In this document: in pieces, positions 43,401-56,875 of the stretch
Layout: each line of letters opens with the position of its first letter
Numbering within the stretch: position 1 is the stretch's first letter
Source of the DNA: Sphagnum magellanicum
Taxonomy: Eukaryota; Streptophyta; Sphagnopsida; Sphagnales; Sphagnaceae
Direction of reading: 5' to 3'
DNA: 64,000 nt
Assembly: GCA_021904315.1 (NCBI GenBank)
Contig: CM038925.1
Location: 1,242,501 to 1,306,500, forward strand
Translations under genes and position numbers: made by a program
The notes under the pieces: model-generated
Seen by the model: the letters and a program-made list of their open reading frames with translations, nothing else
What the model was told of the DNA's origin: nothing
Databases searched by the model: none

Positions 43401-45147
43401 CAATTTCAATGTATTTCCATGATGATCTCTCAACCTGAATTCAAACATACACTAAGACAAAAAATCCATTCAAGTTTGGAGTATATTGTTATTCTATTTG
43501 TATGGACTAGGGACCTGCAGGTGGCTTGCAAAACAATATAATCAACCCTTTGAATTGGAAAACCAATGTGCAATCATCAAAGGGAACCTAAGAATCAATT
43601 TGTGACCTTCTGAAAATAAGTGATTCGTCCATCCTTTTGAGCTACAAAGTCCATAGATGGTGTGAGTAGGGAAATAGGTGACTGGAGGAAGGCACAACCA
43701 ACACCTAGGGATTCATTTGCTGAAACAAAAGGAATGAGTTTTGTCATCACTTTCAAATTTGCTGAAGGGTCACTCTTTGTATGTGTTGAGCACCTCACCC
43801 ATTGTTTGGAGGGTATTATTTTGCTACCCAATTATAAATGGGGTAAATGTTATTATCTAAAAAAGTTTATTTATAAATATGGTATTTTGGCAATTGATGA
43901 ATATCTAAACTTATAGATGAATGAAATAAATAGCACACCATTAATTATATTTTCAAATGCGTTGTTTATTTTATTTATTTATAATTCAAGGTTTTTCTGG
44001 TGGCTTAAGTTAGTTCCTAAATGCTTATCAAATTTATCTCCAAAGAAATAAACAAATATCTTATTTTGAACTACATCATTGCTGTAAGAATGCAAGTGAC
44101 TCCCCAATGAAATTTTGCAAATAATTTACCCACTCCAACATAACACATGATGTCTACTTCAATTGTCTAATTAGACATTGACTATGTGGTCTTGAGATTG
44201 GTGCCTCAGGAGGAAGGAGGATCATCAAAAACATGATAACATGGTCAGATCCAAACTGAAGTCCAAGATGTTGAAACCAACCTGGTTGGAAAATCCAAGA
44301 CCCCACCCCATAAGGCTTTGGCCGATAATAAGCATGGTCAGATTTTGAGCTGAAGCTCTGAAGGTCACACCCATCAGGAAAGAGATCCCAGCAACAAGTA
44401 TGCTTGCTTTTCTGCCATAATGTCTTGTGACATAAGATGAAAACCAGGTGGACACAAATGCAGCAAGGTACAGGGCTGAATTGTATGCTTGCAGATTTTG
44501 ATTGTTGTATTGGCAGTAAAGACTGCCTTCTCCTGACTCTGCTTCACGCCTCTTGTTGACAACTACGGTTGGGAAGAACTTCTCCAAGAAACTGTTCATT
44601 TCTGCAACCCCACCTGCAGAGCCAAAACAAAACATTAGAGAGTGCACACCGTGATCAATCATAGTTGCACCAGAACAGATCTCATAATTCACAATTCTCA
44701 AGCTAATCACATTACAAAACACTACGTCCAGTCAGAAAAAACCTACACAACAACCCCAAATTCAAAAAAAAAGCTCACATTCTGAAGCTAATCACATTAC
44801 AGAAACCTTCGTCCACTTAGAAAAAATCCACATAACAAAACCCTGAATGAATTTCCGTTTTGAGATCCTTGGTCAGTCATGTCGATTACTAATCTTCAAA
44901 CAGGGTTCTCTCAACAATCAACTCAAGTCTTGGGGAACAAAACTCGTCATATATACGCCAAATTACATGTGCAATTAATTGACACCCAAGAAGAACACTC
45001 ACCATTGATGCCTATATCATAACCAAACATGAGACCACATGATGCAATCAAAAGACAAATGAACACCAAATAACTCGTTGTGCGGCCTTCGAAATTCTTG
45101 AATTCTCCACCACCTGCCACAACTAAGTCCCCTCCAGCAACAGCCAT
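40436..45147 (-). CDS. STP/MST-family sugar:proton symporter-like protein, divergent
   Basis: Four exons on the minus strand, GT-AG introns: 45147-45003, 44613-44282, 42708-42079, 40867-40436; 1539 nt, 512 aa, normal STP length, twelve membrane helices expected in the plasma membrane. Seen: FGYDIG in helix 1 (Asp44), the extracellular loop with Cys82, RHYGRK (112-116), PLYLSEMAP..RG (162-175), DRLGRR (350-355), FPLETRSAG (421-429), MLCSLKWGLF with Cys452 and PETKG (479-483). These mark the hexose-proton symporter (STP) subfamily. Oddities: residues that in studied STP and GLUT proteins bind sugar or couple protons are changed: the helix-4 GR motif is Gly146-Gln147, helix-5 Gln is Ala182, helix-7 QQ is Asn301-Gln302, helix-8 Asn is Ala338, helix-10 GW is Ala413-Tyr414. 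So transport of an unusual substrate, or loss of transport, is possible. Start: first ATG of the frame, giving the short charged N-terminus usual in the family. Intron 3 carries a MITE. Confidence 0.94.
41111..41417. mobile_element. Tourist-like MITE, 307 bp, inside intron 3 of the sugar transporter gene
   Basis: Perfect 26-bp terminal inverted repeats starting GGCCCGCTTTACACTAGGAG (41111-41136 and 41392-41417), flanked by TAA on both sides (41108-41110 and 41418-41420). The GGCC end and TAA duplication are the PIF/Harbinger (Tourist) signature. A diverged copy occupies 1-197. No coding content. Confidence 0.92.
44695..44850. repeat. Two-copy repeat in intron 1 of the sugar transporter gene, period 85 bp
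   Basis: agctaatcacattaca begins at 44701 and again at 44786, each followed by .cgtcca.t.agaaaaaa.c.aca.aacaa. Confidence 0.75.
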
Positions 45148-45356
45148 TGTCAGATTTGATGAGCTTTGGTGTTTGTGAGCTCTGCTGCCCAGCTCCAAAG
45201 TCTCAATAGAAACTAAGATGCTGGTTCCAAAGTGGAGAGCATTTTGCAGCACACCACAAAAGCCCAGTGCTGAGCAGCAGCAGGCCACTGAAAGGGGGGT
45301 GGGTGAAAGGAAGTGGGGGAGGCCTTGGGCTTTTAAACTAGTTCTTTGTCTTTGAC

Positions 45357-45389
45357 CCTAAAACTAGGGCTTTAGGGTTATATATATTG
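45357..45389 (-). promoter_or_regulatory. TATA box and telobox-like palindrome of the sugar transporter gene
   Basis: On the minus strand AATATATATAA (45389-45379) is followed at once by AACCCTAAAGCCCTAGTTTTAGGG-type sequence (45380-45357), with CCCTAAA and its inverse TTTAGGG facing each other. The ATG is about 210 bp downstream. Confidence 0.5.
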
Positions 45390-45876
45390 ACTTGGACCTA
45401 AGCATCCCCTATTTGGGCCCATATCCATCGTACTCGTGACATCATACATAGAGTGTTTATATTCCCGGGGCCTCGGACTTGAGAGCATTTGCACCCATGT
45501 CCCCCCTATTTGGGCTTGTCTTAGTGCTTATCACATCCTACAGAGTAATGTTCATATCGTGGCATGTGTCATTGACTCTATTGTGAACTTGTTAGCCAAC
45601 TACTTTCTTGTTTCAAAATTAGTTTTTGTAAACTAGTTGAATTTTCAATGACAAAAAGTATTCAAAATTCAATATTTATTGCACCTTAGGTTTTTAAATT
45701 ATGAAATTGCCTTCATAAAATCCTACTCGTTGAAAGCACTTTCTAACAATATCAAAAGCTTGCCCTAATTTCCCTAAAAATTTTAGTTTTGATTTTATTA
45801 AAATTTTGAGAAGAAAACTATTCAATGTTTAATAGCTCTTGCAATGTAGGTTGAAACATTACAAAATCACCTTGAT

Positions 45877-48761
45877 GCACCCCTTATTCATTGAGAGCTT
45901 TCAAGTAATATCAAGAGCCTAGTGGGGGTGGGGGAGGGGGGGCATTGTTGTTTGGGACATTTCAAACAAGACAAACAAAATAAATAAACAACCTTGCTTA
46001 ATAGATAGATTATTCTTTGGGCCTTGGACTTTTATATATTGATTTCTACTCATTAGTGCAACACTATAATCCTAAAATCGGTTTTAAGTTGCAATGTGTT
46101 GGGTTTGGAAGAATTTTTTTAAAGAATTTGCATTTGTCCATGCATTTTTAAAAGTATGGTAATATGCAACAATAAATGAAAAAGTTTGCAAAGGCTTAAG
46201 ATATGTATCTATCAAAGTTACCCAAGGAGATTTGTAAAAGTGCATAACTTGGCCAAAAAATCAAGAAAGGGCAAGTAAGAATGGAACAAGGCATGTGTCA
46301 ATTCAAGTCTTCCCCCAAGGAAATTGAATACTCCAGTGAAAACGAAGTAAATTTTTTATTTTTGCCAAAAATGTTTTTTCATTTTTTTTTTTTGAATTTC
46401 TACCATATACGTTTTGTTTTGTTTTTTTTTTCTTTTGCATACTTGCTAGTAAAATTATCCTTTTTCAAAAAGCTTTGCAGTTTGAAGAAACTATTATATT
46501 TTATTACAATAGGCAAAATACTATGGGGATGGTTAGAAAAGTACTACCTCCATTGACATGGCACATATTTCACATTATTGTTGATTCCCTTGGCCTTGTT
46601 GTAATTGCTTGTATTATGAACCAGTCTAGGGGTCATTAGTTATTAAGTGATGCATTAAACTTTTCCTTATTTATGAGTCTAAAATTTAGGAATGAAATTG
46701 ATTTTGCAACCTTTGACAACTTATTAAAAGAAGATGCAAATGTTGCTTTTGAGTTTTCATGTTTGGCTTCTAACATTAAAAATGAAGTTGTTCGGGTTGA
46801 ATTCTATTATTTCCTTCTTAAGGAAATATGAAGAAAAAAATCCCATATTATGTTTTTTTTGATGTTGGACCTTAAATTTAAGACCCTTCTTTTATGTCCT
46901 CATTTATTGGTTGTGAGCAAAGTAAGGCCATTGTTGAAAAATATGACAAAAATTCTTTATTTCCTATGCTTCTTGAATGTCACAAGTTTTTTTTGTCCCT
47001 AAATCTTGTCATTTCTCTTGGTTTGTTTATTTTTCCTTTTTACACATCTTTTTTTTCTTTGGGTTTGAGGGTGAAAGCACACGAAGGTGTGACATTTTTA
47101 AGCACATATGGAAGTCCATAATTGCGTAAATTAACACTACAAAGGTAGTGTGAAGGCATGATACCTTGAATTACACGTCATTTTACAAGTTATCATTTGA
47201 AATTTAGTATAAAAAAAATTGCAACCCTAGTTTACCTTATGGATAACTTAAATTTAGAAGATGAGCTTCTAAACTATTACTTTCATTCAATAAATGACTT
47301 AATAAGAAAAAACCATAATTCAAGATACATAAAAAAATTTGGTCACCAAAACCCTTCCAAAAAATCCTCCTTGGTATCAATGTTATTACATCATATTACC
47401 ATTGAGTCCTTTATTCATTTAAAAACATTATATGAAGGTGCATGTAGTCCATATTCATTAATTATGGACTATAAGTTTTTGTGTATTCCTTTAAAAGTCC
47501 ATTATGTTATGACTATTCAAAAATTATCTATGAAATTTATACAATGTGATTATATTATATGTAACACTACAATGTTGAGTCCTTTTTCATTTTAGTTGGG
47601 ATTATATTTAATCACATAACTAATTATAAATCCCAAAATCTTGCAAAAATTGCCTTGTGACAACATTTTATGGATAGTGTAATGTGCTTTCACCCTTGAA
47701 GTAATGGATACAATAAAACAACACATATTGGTGGTTCTTGCTCTCTTTATGGTAATGAAACATATCATTGTAGGCATGTTGTCATCGCAACAACTTGTAA
47801 TGTACCAACAAAATGCTAAAATGATGATGATGGTTTTCCATTCTAACTTTGAATCATCTACACATCAACATTTTTTGAATTTTTTTGAACTCCACCTTGA
47901 AATGCAAATGGATGAAATGCACAATATGATCCTTTTATATTTGGAGGAAAAAAATTCTCCAAACCAGCATACTTTTCCAAAGTGTAACCATAAGCATTTT
48001 GTGAAAAACCTTCCATTTTTTCACACAAATTTTCTTTTGCCCTAAACCCTTTTGCTCTAACTCCAACACCAAGAGGAAAGATGACTCGCCCATTAACTTT
48101 GATTTCATGCCAAAGAAAGATTCTTATGATGAACGGACTGAATCAAACCACTTTTTTATTGTTTTAATAAAAAATATGGTTGGGACTTATTTTTGGAGTT
48201 GGGTTTCCATTTTTGCTCAACCTAAGTCCCAACTTGAAGCCAAAAAGTACAGCCACATAAGATTCTAATTCATTGTTGGGATTTGTAAATCGGGCTTTAG
48301 TGTGAAAATTTTTGTTTTGTTTTGGAGTTATAGACCAATCAAATTGCAAAAATGAATTGGGACTTATAAATTGAACTTTAGTATGAAATATCTTTTAAAA
48401 TATGTCATGTTTATATTGTTTTGGCTTGAATTGTGAAGATCCATCCCTAGCTAAAGCAAGTGGCAAAATCCTTAAAATTTTCAACTTTTATACTTTGAAA
48501 TAACCAAATTTGGCTAGATCTTTTTATGGTTGATCACAACCTATGTTATAGCAGAAATTTGAAAATAAAATAAAATGGCGCTATTGCAAACACAAATAAG
48601 GAGTGTGAATGATGATGCTAAAGTTCATAGCCCAAACAATAATCTAACTATTAAGCAAGGTTGTTAATTTAATTTAATTTTTTTGTTGAAATCTCCCAAA
48701 CAACAATGCCCTTATTCACATTCTTGATACTGCTTGAAAGCTTTCAATGAATAATGGGTGC
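45877..48761. mobile_element. Block bounded by about 140-bp inverted repeats, candidate decayed DNA transposon
   Basis: The left arm (45877-46033) is the imperfect inverse of the right arm (48620-48761). Shared text, read on the right arm, includes ttaagcaaggttgtt, tcccaaacaacaatgccc, cttgaaagct and tcaatgaataa. Similarity stops sharply on both sides. The 2.6 kb inside has a few open frames (47197-47595, 132 aa; 47704-48045, 113 aa) with no recognised domain. A Mutator-like element with long ends is one option; two independent insertions of one repeat in opposite orientation is the other. Confidence 0.5.
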
Positions 48762-50099
48762 TAGATCCCTCATCCTTGACATAGGCAACAATTTTCTTCT
48801 TCAACTCATATGTTTTCAGTAATTCTATCAAATTTCTAGCTAAAGTTTGCCCACTAGCATTTGTTGCTTCAAAAAGGCCAAAGGTAATGTGTTTGGTTGC
48901 CAGTCAACCCCCAAAAATTTGATCACCAATGCAAAGATATCATGTCCACCTTTTAACACCCACAAATCAAAACACAATTGCATAATGACATTTTGCTAAA
49001 GTTGGCAAAACACACATTTTTTTAGTTTTTTCCATTAAACCATGTAATAATTCATGATTAAAAAAAAAATCTACAAGGAAATACAAGTCTTGGACACAAA
49101 TGCATATTAATTCATTTTAACAATTTTTTTTCACAAACTACAAAAGAAGATGGTTTTTGATAATTAAAAGTCCCAAATCCTCCAAAAAGTTTTTTTTTGC
49201 TACAAATCATTTTTCATGAAAGGTGCCTTTGTAGCAAAAAAATTAAATATGAACTATTAGACATATTTGGTCTTTTCTTTACATGTAGTCTTTCCTCTTT
49301 TTTTTCAAAGGATTGTTCATTTCTTTTTCAAAATTTTAAAAAAAGAATGGTTTATATTTCCATGGTTTTAAAATGTAGTTATACCATTATTTGTGTTATA
49401 TATGATTAATCCTCTTCTTGCTTGAGTTTTTGGATTTAAATTCAAACTAGATTGTTATAACAAAAAATACAATGCATGATTTGAAAAGTTGTTAAATCAT
49501 TTTTTTTATTATCATTAACACAATAAAATTCCCAACATAATGCATTTTACAATATTTGGTTTCCAAAATAATCTTTGTGCATGTAAAAGTTTCAAAGTTT
49601 TTTCATTTTCTTTTCATTATTTTTAAAAATTTTGTCTCATTCTATTTTGACACTTGCATTTTCTTCAAGTTCTTACAAAGGTTCATCTCCCACCCTTACT
49701 TCATTCATGAATACATCATATGATTTTCATTTTCAAAGGATTATTCCATGTTTAGTTTGAAGTTAAAATTACTACCCAAATGAGTTTTGAAAAGAACTAA
49801 ACAATTATATGATATACCAAAACTAACATTTACAAGATGAGATTTATTTCTTAAACATTTACAAAACAAGATACAATTTGAAATGAATTTTTGTAATGAA
49901 ATATGATGTGTGTATCTTGCAAAATGAAAGTATATGAAAACCTTACAAAACAAAAACAAAAAAACAAAAAAAAACAAAATTAAAAAAAAAGATAAAATGA
50001 GAATTTTAAAAAAATGAAAACAAAATTTATTTCAATGGAGTCAACTAATCTAATGTTCCAAGCTCCAACCTACACAAGGCATGAAGGCTCGAGAGGTAC
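48762..50099. other. AT-rich intergenic DNA
   Basis: No gene recognised; long A and T runs throughout. Confidence 0.45.
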
Positions 50100-50405
50100 C
50101 AAATTAACACTAGGGGGAAAAAAAAACAACACCAATGTAAGAAGAGCAATAACACCAACACAAAAAATAGCAACAACAAATGGCTAGGCTACAAGGTACT
50201 TGATCACCAACGCAAAAAGGGTAGTAGCACCAATGCAAGAAAAACAATAACACCAACACAAGAAGAAGAGTAACACCATGCAAAAAAAACAACACCAACA
50301 TGAAAAGAGTAGTAGCACCACACAAGAAAACAACAACATCAACGGTCATGAAAAGAACAACACCAATGTGAGAAGAACAAGAAAAACAACACACAAAACA
50401 CTTGC
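50100..50405. repeat. Degenerate minisatellite, about 21-24 bp unit aacaccaacacaagaagaaca
   Basis: Around twelve consecutive units starting aacacca. The Cys-rich open frame on the opposite strand is a translation of this repeat, not a gene. Confidence 0.7.
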
Positions 50406-51263
50406 AAAAAAGACAAACAACAGACTTGCAAACATCACCCTACAAATAAACACATTCCACCTCCCTAGCTAGTGGCTATTGTTTAGGAAACCCTAATTTG
50501 GCACAAGATTTTGAGAATTGAATGTAGATTGTATGAGAGAACTTGTCCAATTTTTCAAACTAAAAAAAACTGGAATTAGGTTTCATGATTATTTTTCATT
50601 CATGTGAGAACTTGAGGTCAATTCTCAATCCAATTTTCACATATAATGGTGCTAATTGGTTCTCATTGTGAAAACCAAACTAAGAATTGGGTTGAGAACC
50701 AAATGACCATTCAAGAACTACCCAACACTTGTGTTTACCACATCCTATACATACAGTGTTAATTATTTCCCATCCTCACCCATGAACATGAAAAAGTGAA
50801 CAATGTAAAATGAAGGACTATTAAATATCATCACCCATGGTCAATAATTATATTGCATTGGGAAATTGTCCATCCAAGCATCACAAATCCTTTATGCATT
50901 ATTCCCAACCTACCTTTTACTAATTAACTTTGGCAATCCATTTCCCCCTCGCTTCTGTCCTTTTCCAATTTAACACTTATAGTTCATTTGAATTTTATCA
51001 CCTAAAACAACACTTAATCTACATTATGGAAGTCAAGCGTTGCTTTGAGGGTATATGGTGTGACTTTTTTTCAAACTTAATCTCTTTTTCTTTTGCAATT
51101 CAAAAGTTCATAATGTTTTCTAGATTTATTCAAGGTCAATGGTTTCGAGTGGACTAGCTATCCATGTAATGGTGTAATTATTTGAAGTTCAAAATAATAA
51201 TAATTTCAATACCTATCAAAAAAAAATCCTAATAACTACCTCATTCTTTTCCCTTAACCACTT

Positions 51264-51323
51264 ACATGGACATGAAAAGACACATTAACCCATGTGGGCT
51301 AATGTGTCTTTTCATGTCCATGT
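51264..51323. repeat. 60-bp near-perfect hairpin
   Basis: The arms 51264-51287 and 51300-51323 are perfect inverted repeats of 24 bp (acatggacatgaaaagacac...). The inner 12 bases pair further (ccca/tggg) after one mismatch, leaving a loop of about 2 nt. Confidence 0.95.
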
Positions 51324-52776
51324 TATCTAATAAAATCAATTTTGAGATTGACATAAATAAATGATGAACTATTGAAAATCACATGAGAACATAGGAGAAA
51401 AATAAATAGGTGGACACAAGGGGGCAAGCGAGATTATGATTAAATTGATAAACCTTCATTTCCTTTATCATTATTCTTACATTTTTCTCACATTTTCAAA
51501 GTGATATTGAATTTAAATTTAAATATTTATTTACCTATGAAAATGACCTCCATAAATCTAGAGTTTTTTCCATGGCCATGGGGTTTTAGTCATAATTGTG
51601 TACAATCTGTTCAATTTATCGACAAAACTTTATCTTTAAACAAGTTCATTACAAAATCATCCATCATCTATGTCATGGATTTCATGACTTGAGCAAACAT
51701 ACAATAATGACATAGTAGAAAATGGTTGTGTGACTTTATACAATTTTTTTGGGGCACCTTTGGAATATGCAAGTTTGTATTTTAATGAATGTATTTCATC
51801 TTGAAGGGAGGGAATTAAATAAAGATCCACCTGACCACTAAAATAGTTAAAGTTGTTTGAAATTTATGTACCTTATAATAAGTTTAATCTTTATTGTCAA
51901 AATTTTCAAAATAAAAAACCTATGTGCCAAACTAGGAAACTTAAATTAAATTAATTATTTAACAAATTAAGTGCCAAAGTTACCAAGTACTATGGTAGTA
52001 GAAGGCTACAACATCTTTTAAAAAGAGTAGAAAGAGAAAATGTTTAAATAACAAGCCACTTCCACAACCTACTAGAAATGGGGGGGCATGTTTTGGCAAA
52101 TGAGCCATTAAGGGGCAAGAAACCAAAAAAAGTGGCCTATTATGAGCATTGGGCTAAAATTTCCAAGAGAGTATGAACCTTGAGGAGGTGTTTTTTATTT
52201 TCTTGGAGTTAAATTAAACTGGGAATGAATCATAAATGTTAAATTGAAATAAGTGAAAGGGATGGAATTATGTTGGGGAAAGTGGATGGCTAAAGTTAGT
52301 TTAGGTAATCATGGTTGATAACCTATTAATAAAGGTTTAGGGGGCTTGGGGTTGGGTAGACAAAAAAAAGGTTGAGGTGGGTGGAGGGTCCTCCATCCAC
52401 ATGTGGAGAGTATCCCAAGCCATCTATAGTTGGTCAATAAAATAATGTCCTTTCCTTCAATATGCCATCTTGGAGGGCATTGTATCTTTGGCACTTTTAC
52501 AAGGCCAAAGCAACTTTCACATCATTGAATTGTTTTAAGTTATTCAAAATTCTAGTGATATTGATAATAATTGGAATTGGTTTATGTGAATTATGTATTG
52601 GGTCCATTAGTGGTCATCATTACAACACTTTTGGAAATGAATCACTTGACATTTCTATTAAATCATTTGGAACAATGTTTTTCTAATCTCTATGTCCTTT
52701 CATGTCTCAACTTCATATAAAAATGAATTAATGTTTTGCACCTCAAGAACATTTGGAATTTTTGTTTCTTCATTTT

Positions 52777-52832
52777 GGTGCAAATAAGGAAGATTGCATC
52801 ATATTGCATCATAAATCTTCCTTATTTGCATC
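52777..52832. repeat. Hairpin with 17-bp perfect stem
   Basis: tgcaaataaggaagatt (52779-52795) pairs with 52814-52830. The 18-nt loop contains gcatcat twice. Confidence 0.9.
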
Positions 52833-55800
52833 ATATCATTATTACCCTTTGACACAAATTATTTATTTCAGCATGACATGTCATTAACATATGACCATCT
52901 CTTGTGTAATTAGACTTCAAGTGGATATGTTGACATTGTTTAAAAGGTTACAAAGGAGCATATGTCAATGGAAAAGGTTAGAATGGAGGGATGTTTTTAT
53001 ATTTTACATGTGAAAACAAACATGATGGAGTCATCTTGATACTATGCATAGTATTTCAATTTTCTATTTACTTTTTTTTTGTTTCATAAATCATAAGTTA
53101 TATGAATTTATGTGATTTCTTAGAATTGTGTAAATATTATGTGGGAATTATATGCACAAAGGGCAAGAGGGACCAAATGTGAAAGATGATCCAATCAAAA
53201 TTATGTGTTTTGAACACAAAACAAGAATGAAGGTTGACCATAGAATTAAGATATTAAAATTGTGTAAAATTGCGTTTTTTCACATAAATTGTGGTATTTG
53301 ATGGAACATTTTTGTCATGAGTTTTCTATGTTTGGGCATGCACACATTTTCTTCTCCTTCATTGTGATTTGCATTCACTTAAGATGTTACATAATGAGTG
53401 ATGTTCATTTCATGATGTGCGCATTATGTGAAAAGAAACAATTGAAAGATTTAATGAACCAAAATAAAAAGATGTAATATTTTCCTCAATGTTTTTCCTA
53501 TGTATTTTTTTATAGCTAGAAAATTATTTTGATATGTGTTTTGATCATTTCATTAAAATTTATGCATCATATCATTATTATATAACGCAATCACATGATA
53601 ACAAAACATTCATGCTTTTACAAGCATGTTTTAAGTGACATGGTTATTTATCTTTCAAAAGATAAAAACAAACCTACATATTTGTCAAATTATTTAAACA
53701 ATATAAGCAAAAGATAAAAGAACTGGAAGATGGAATTTAATATAAATTTTTTTTGATCAAATAATTTTTTGAAATCCACATTTCACATTTTATTGTTTTG
53801 TAAAATCAATCTTCAACAAAATTGAATAAGGAATGTTTTAAAAATATTATACATGCCAAATGTCATTTGATTGTTGCTACAAGATTTCATACATAATATG
53901 AATAAATAAGCTAAAATAACTTTTTGCATGTCTTGTGACAAAATTAATGGTTACTAACAATCTATTGTGATAATGGCATGTTTGGCAATCCAAATTTTCC
54001 TATCATAAGTATATAAAACTTAGATTTTTACTTGAATCTTCTAATGAATAAAAATGATCCTTCTATGTATTCATGATAGATTATATTTGTGATATTGTTT
54101 TGAAGATTCATTAACTAAAAATTAAATTTGGAACATTATTAATTATATGGTCAAATGACCAACATTGTCCTCATTACAAATATTATTGCTTAATGATAAA
54201 TCCTAATAAACTTACAATATAATAATTATTGATTTCCTATTTTATGAATTTAAAATATTTTTGCAATTTATGGAACCCTTTACAATTGTTATTGACAATG
54301 TAAAAGAAGATAGAAGATGAAAATGTTGCTATAAAACAAGCATGATTTAACGAAGTCAAATGCTTTGTATGTTTTTAAAAACTCATTTGAAGATCCTTGT
54401 CCTCTATTCTAGTATGACATACTAAAAGAAAAACATCCATCTTGTTTATTTTATGATTTATTTTACATGAATGTCATTTTTATATTTACATTTATTTATT
54501 AACATAATACTTCGGCATCTTCAACATTATTTATATTATTTACAAAATTTTGTGAAAGATAATACATAGTCTTTCAAAATATTCTAAAATATTTTCTTTT
54601 CGACATGAAATATTTTAAATTCATTAATTATTTTACAAACATGTATTGAAGCTTCCTTTGTACTAAAGGACCCTATTAGATCATGTGCTTTGTCACATTT
54701 CATGAAAATGTTGTAAAGGTTGCAACTTTCTTTCAATGTGTTCATTATTTGAATTAAATGCATGGGAGGATGAATGACTTGTTAGCATAAAAGTTTTGGA
54801 AGAAGGAAAAAGGAAAGAAAAGAAGGTAAAAAAAAGAGAAAAATATTATCTAACTTGTGAATAATACACCAATTTTTGTAATTGGGTGCAAATTGAAATG
54901 GGAAAGACTTTAATAACCATATAAATTAATCACAACAATATTTTTTTAAATCATAAGAGATTTCCATTTTTTCTGTAGTTAAAACATGTTCAAAGTTTGG
55001 CTTTTGATTTCAAATTCTACATTACTAAATTATTTATTATTTTGATTACATCAATTGCATGTTAACCATAAATCACATATCTCTCAACCTACTATCACTA
55101 TGTATCACACACATTGTGAAAACTTTGATATTCCTTTGTGCATGTTTTTTTCTGTAAAAGTTCATGATTCACATTCAAATGCATTTGTGTTTCATCTTTT
55201 CATTCAACAACTACATTTTTAGGTTTAATGCAATATTAAACTATTTGTGTTTTGAAACATGATTATTAAATTGTAATTAAAGTACTTGACCTACACATCA
55301 TGATTGCAAATTGTTCTAGATGTCCAAATTTTCAATATTTTGTTTTATATAAAGGAACAAATGATTTGGTCAATGCGTGTTTTTCAATTTTTTGTTGTAG
55401 TGTGACTAGCAAGCAACCTAAGAGTGACTTAACATTAAATGGAAGCCTTGTCCTCCAACCTTTTTAAAAGAGCCTTTTTTTAGTTTGGCTACCTATAATA
55501 ACCAAGAAGAAAAATCTAAATACATTGACCCACGAAAAAAAAATTGGCATTTTTTTTTCAACAAATGAATATTGCCATTAAATATTCCCTTTCCCAATTT
55601 TTTTTTGCAATACTGCAAAATTTTGCACAAAAACAAATGTATTTTAAACCACTAGACCACACTCTATATCCATACATTCATCAATGTATTTAATATTGAT
55701 TAATTTTGTTCATATATAACTTCAACAAGTTGTAACACTAAATTTAACATGATAATAATTTTTGGATTGTATTGAAAATCAAAATTAAAAATAAATTAAT

Positions 55801-56752
55801 ATGAAACTCCTTTTTCATATAATAATATAGTTAATAGTGTTATATATATATATATGATTTCTTATAATTAATATTATTGACATTTTCAATTTAATAATAT
55901 TTTTAATTGAAATGATTAAGAGTACGATAAATTTACATTAATCATATTCTATCGATTAAATAAAAGATAGAAAGGAAATTTCAAGTTCAAATTTTTTTGT
56001 GATATTTCAGTGGACACCTTTTAATCAAAATTAGAAAAACATACAATCCAACATTGAAATTGAAATATTCATCAAAGTTGACAAGTTTACATTATTATTT
56101 TTTTATCAATGTTATGTTTACGAAATTAATTAAAATTCGTAAAATCATTTTAAGCATTAAAATCATTAATATTTAATGGGAAGTGATATCTAACAATCTT
56201 TTAATATGACCCCCACACATGACTTAAGGATGAACATTTTATTTCTTTCTAATTACTTTATATTTTCAAATCAATAAAATATATTTCCCCATTTAGCTTT
56301 GATTTCTTTTAAAATCAGTGGAGACTTGACTAATTTAACATTTCCAAAATTTCCCAAGCCTTTAAATTGCTATGTTTATTAGTAAGCCAAGATCCCAAAA
56401 GAACATTTCAAGATGTGTTGTTGACCTAACAAATGTTCCCAAATCTAAACATCCTTAATAAAAATTTATATTGGATGGAGCATTTTGGTTTGGAAATGAC
56501 CTAAGCTTCATAAAGGATAATAACACATCCAAACAACACCAAAAACAACAAAAGATAAAAAATAACAAAAATAACAAAACAATAACAAACAATTTAACAT
56601 GGGTGTCAAAAAAACACATTGAAATCATCAACAACACTACATTGAACATGAAATTTTTCTTTTTCAACAATAGTGGGCATTAAGAAGTTGAAGGCCCTAA
56701 TACAATGTCAAAGAAGACCAAGAAAACCAAAAAGTAAATAAAAAGACATTAA

Positions 56753-56875
56753 AATAATTTATTTAAATAAAATGTAAATATATTAATATGTTTGCAATGT
56801 AAAGCCAAATTATAATAATTTATTTAAATAACTTTTAAATATATTAATATTTTGGCAATGTGAAGCCAAAGTATA
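56753..56875. repeat. Two-copy tandem repeat, period 61 bp
   Basis: Both copies run aataatttatttaaataa ... atattaatat ... gcaatgt.aagccaaa.tat, starting at 56753 and 56814. Confidence 0.85.

Larger units (their letters stand above)
50406..56752. other. AT-rich gene desert
   Basis: No gene, RNA gene or transposase recognised on either strand. It holds the hairpins at 51264-51323 and 52777-52832. Confidence 0.45.

Noticed and set aside
47197..47595. 132-codon open frame in the inverted-repeat block
   Set aside because: Lys/Asn/Ile-rich as expected from AT-rich DNA; no transposase motif found, so not called a gene.
50110..50394. Cys-rich open frame on the minus strand resembling a small secreted peptide
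   Set aside because: It is a translation of the aacacca minisatellite.
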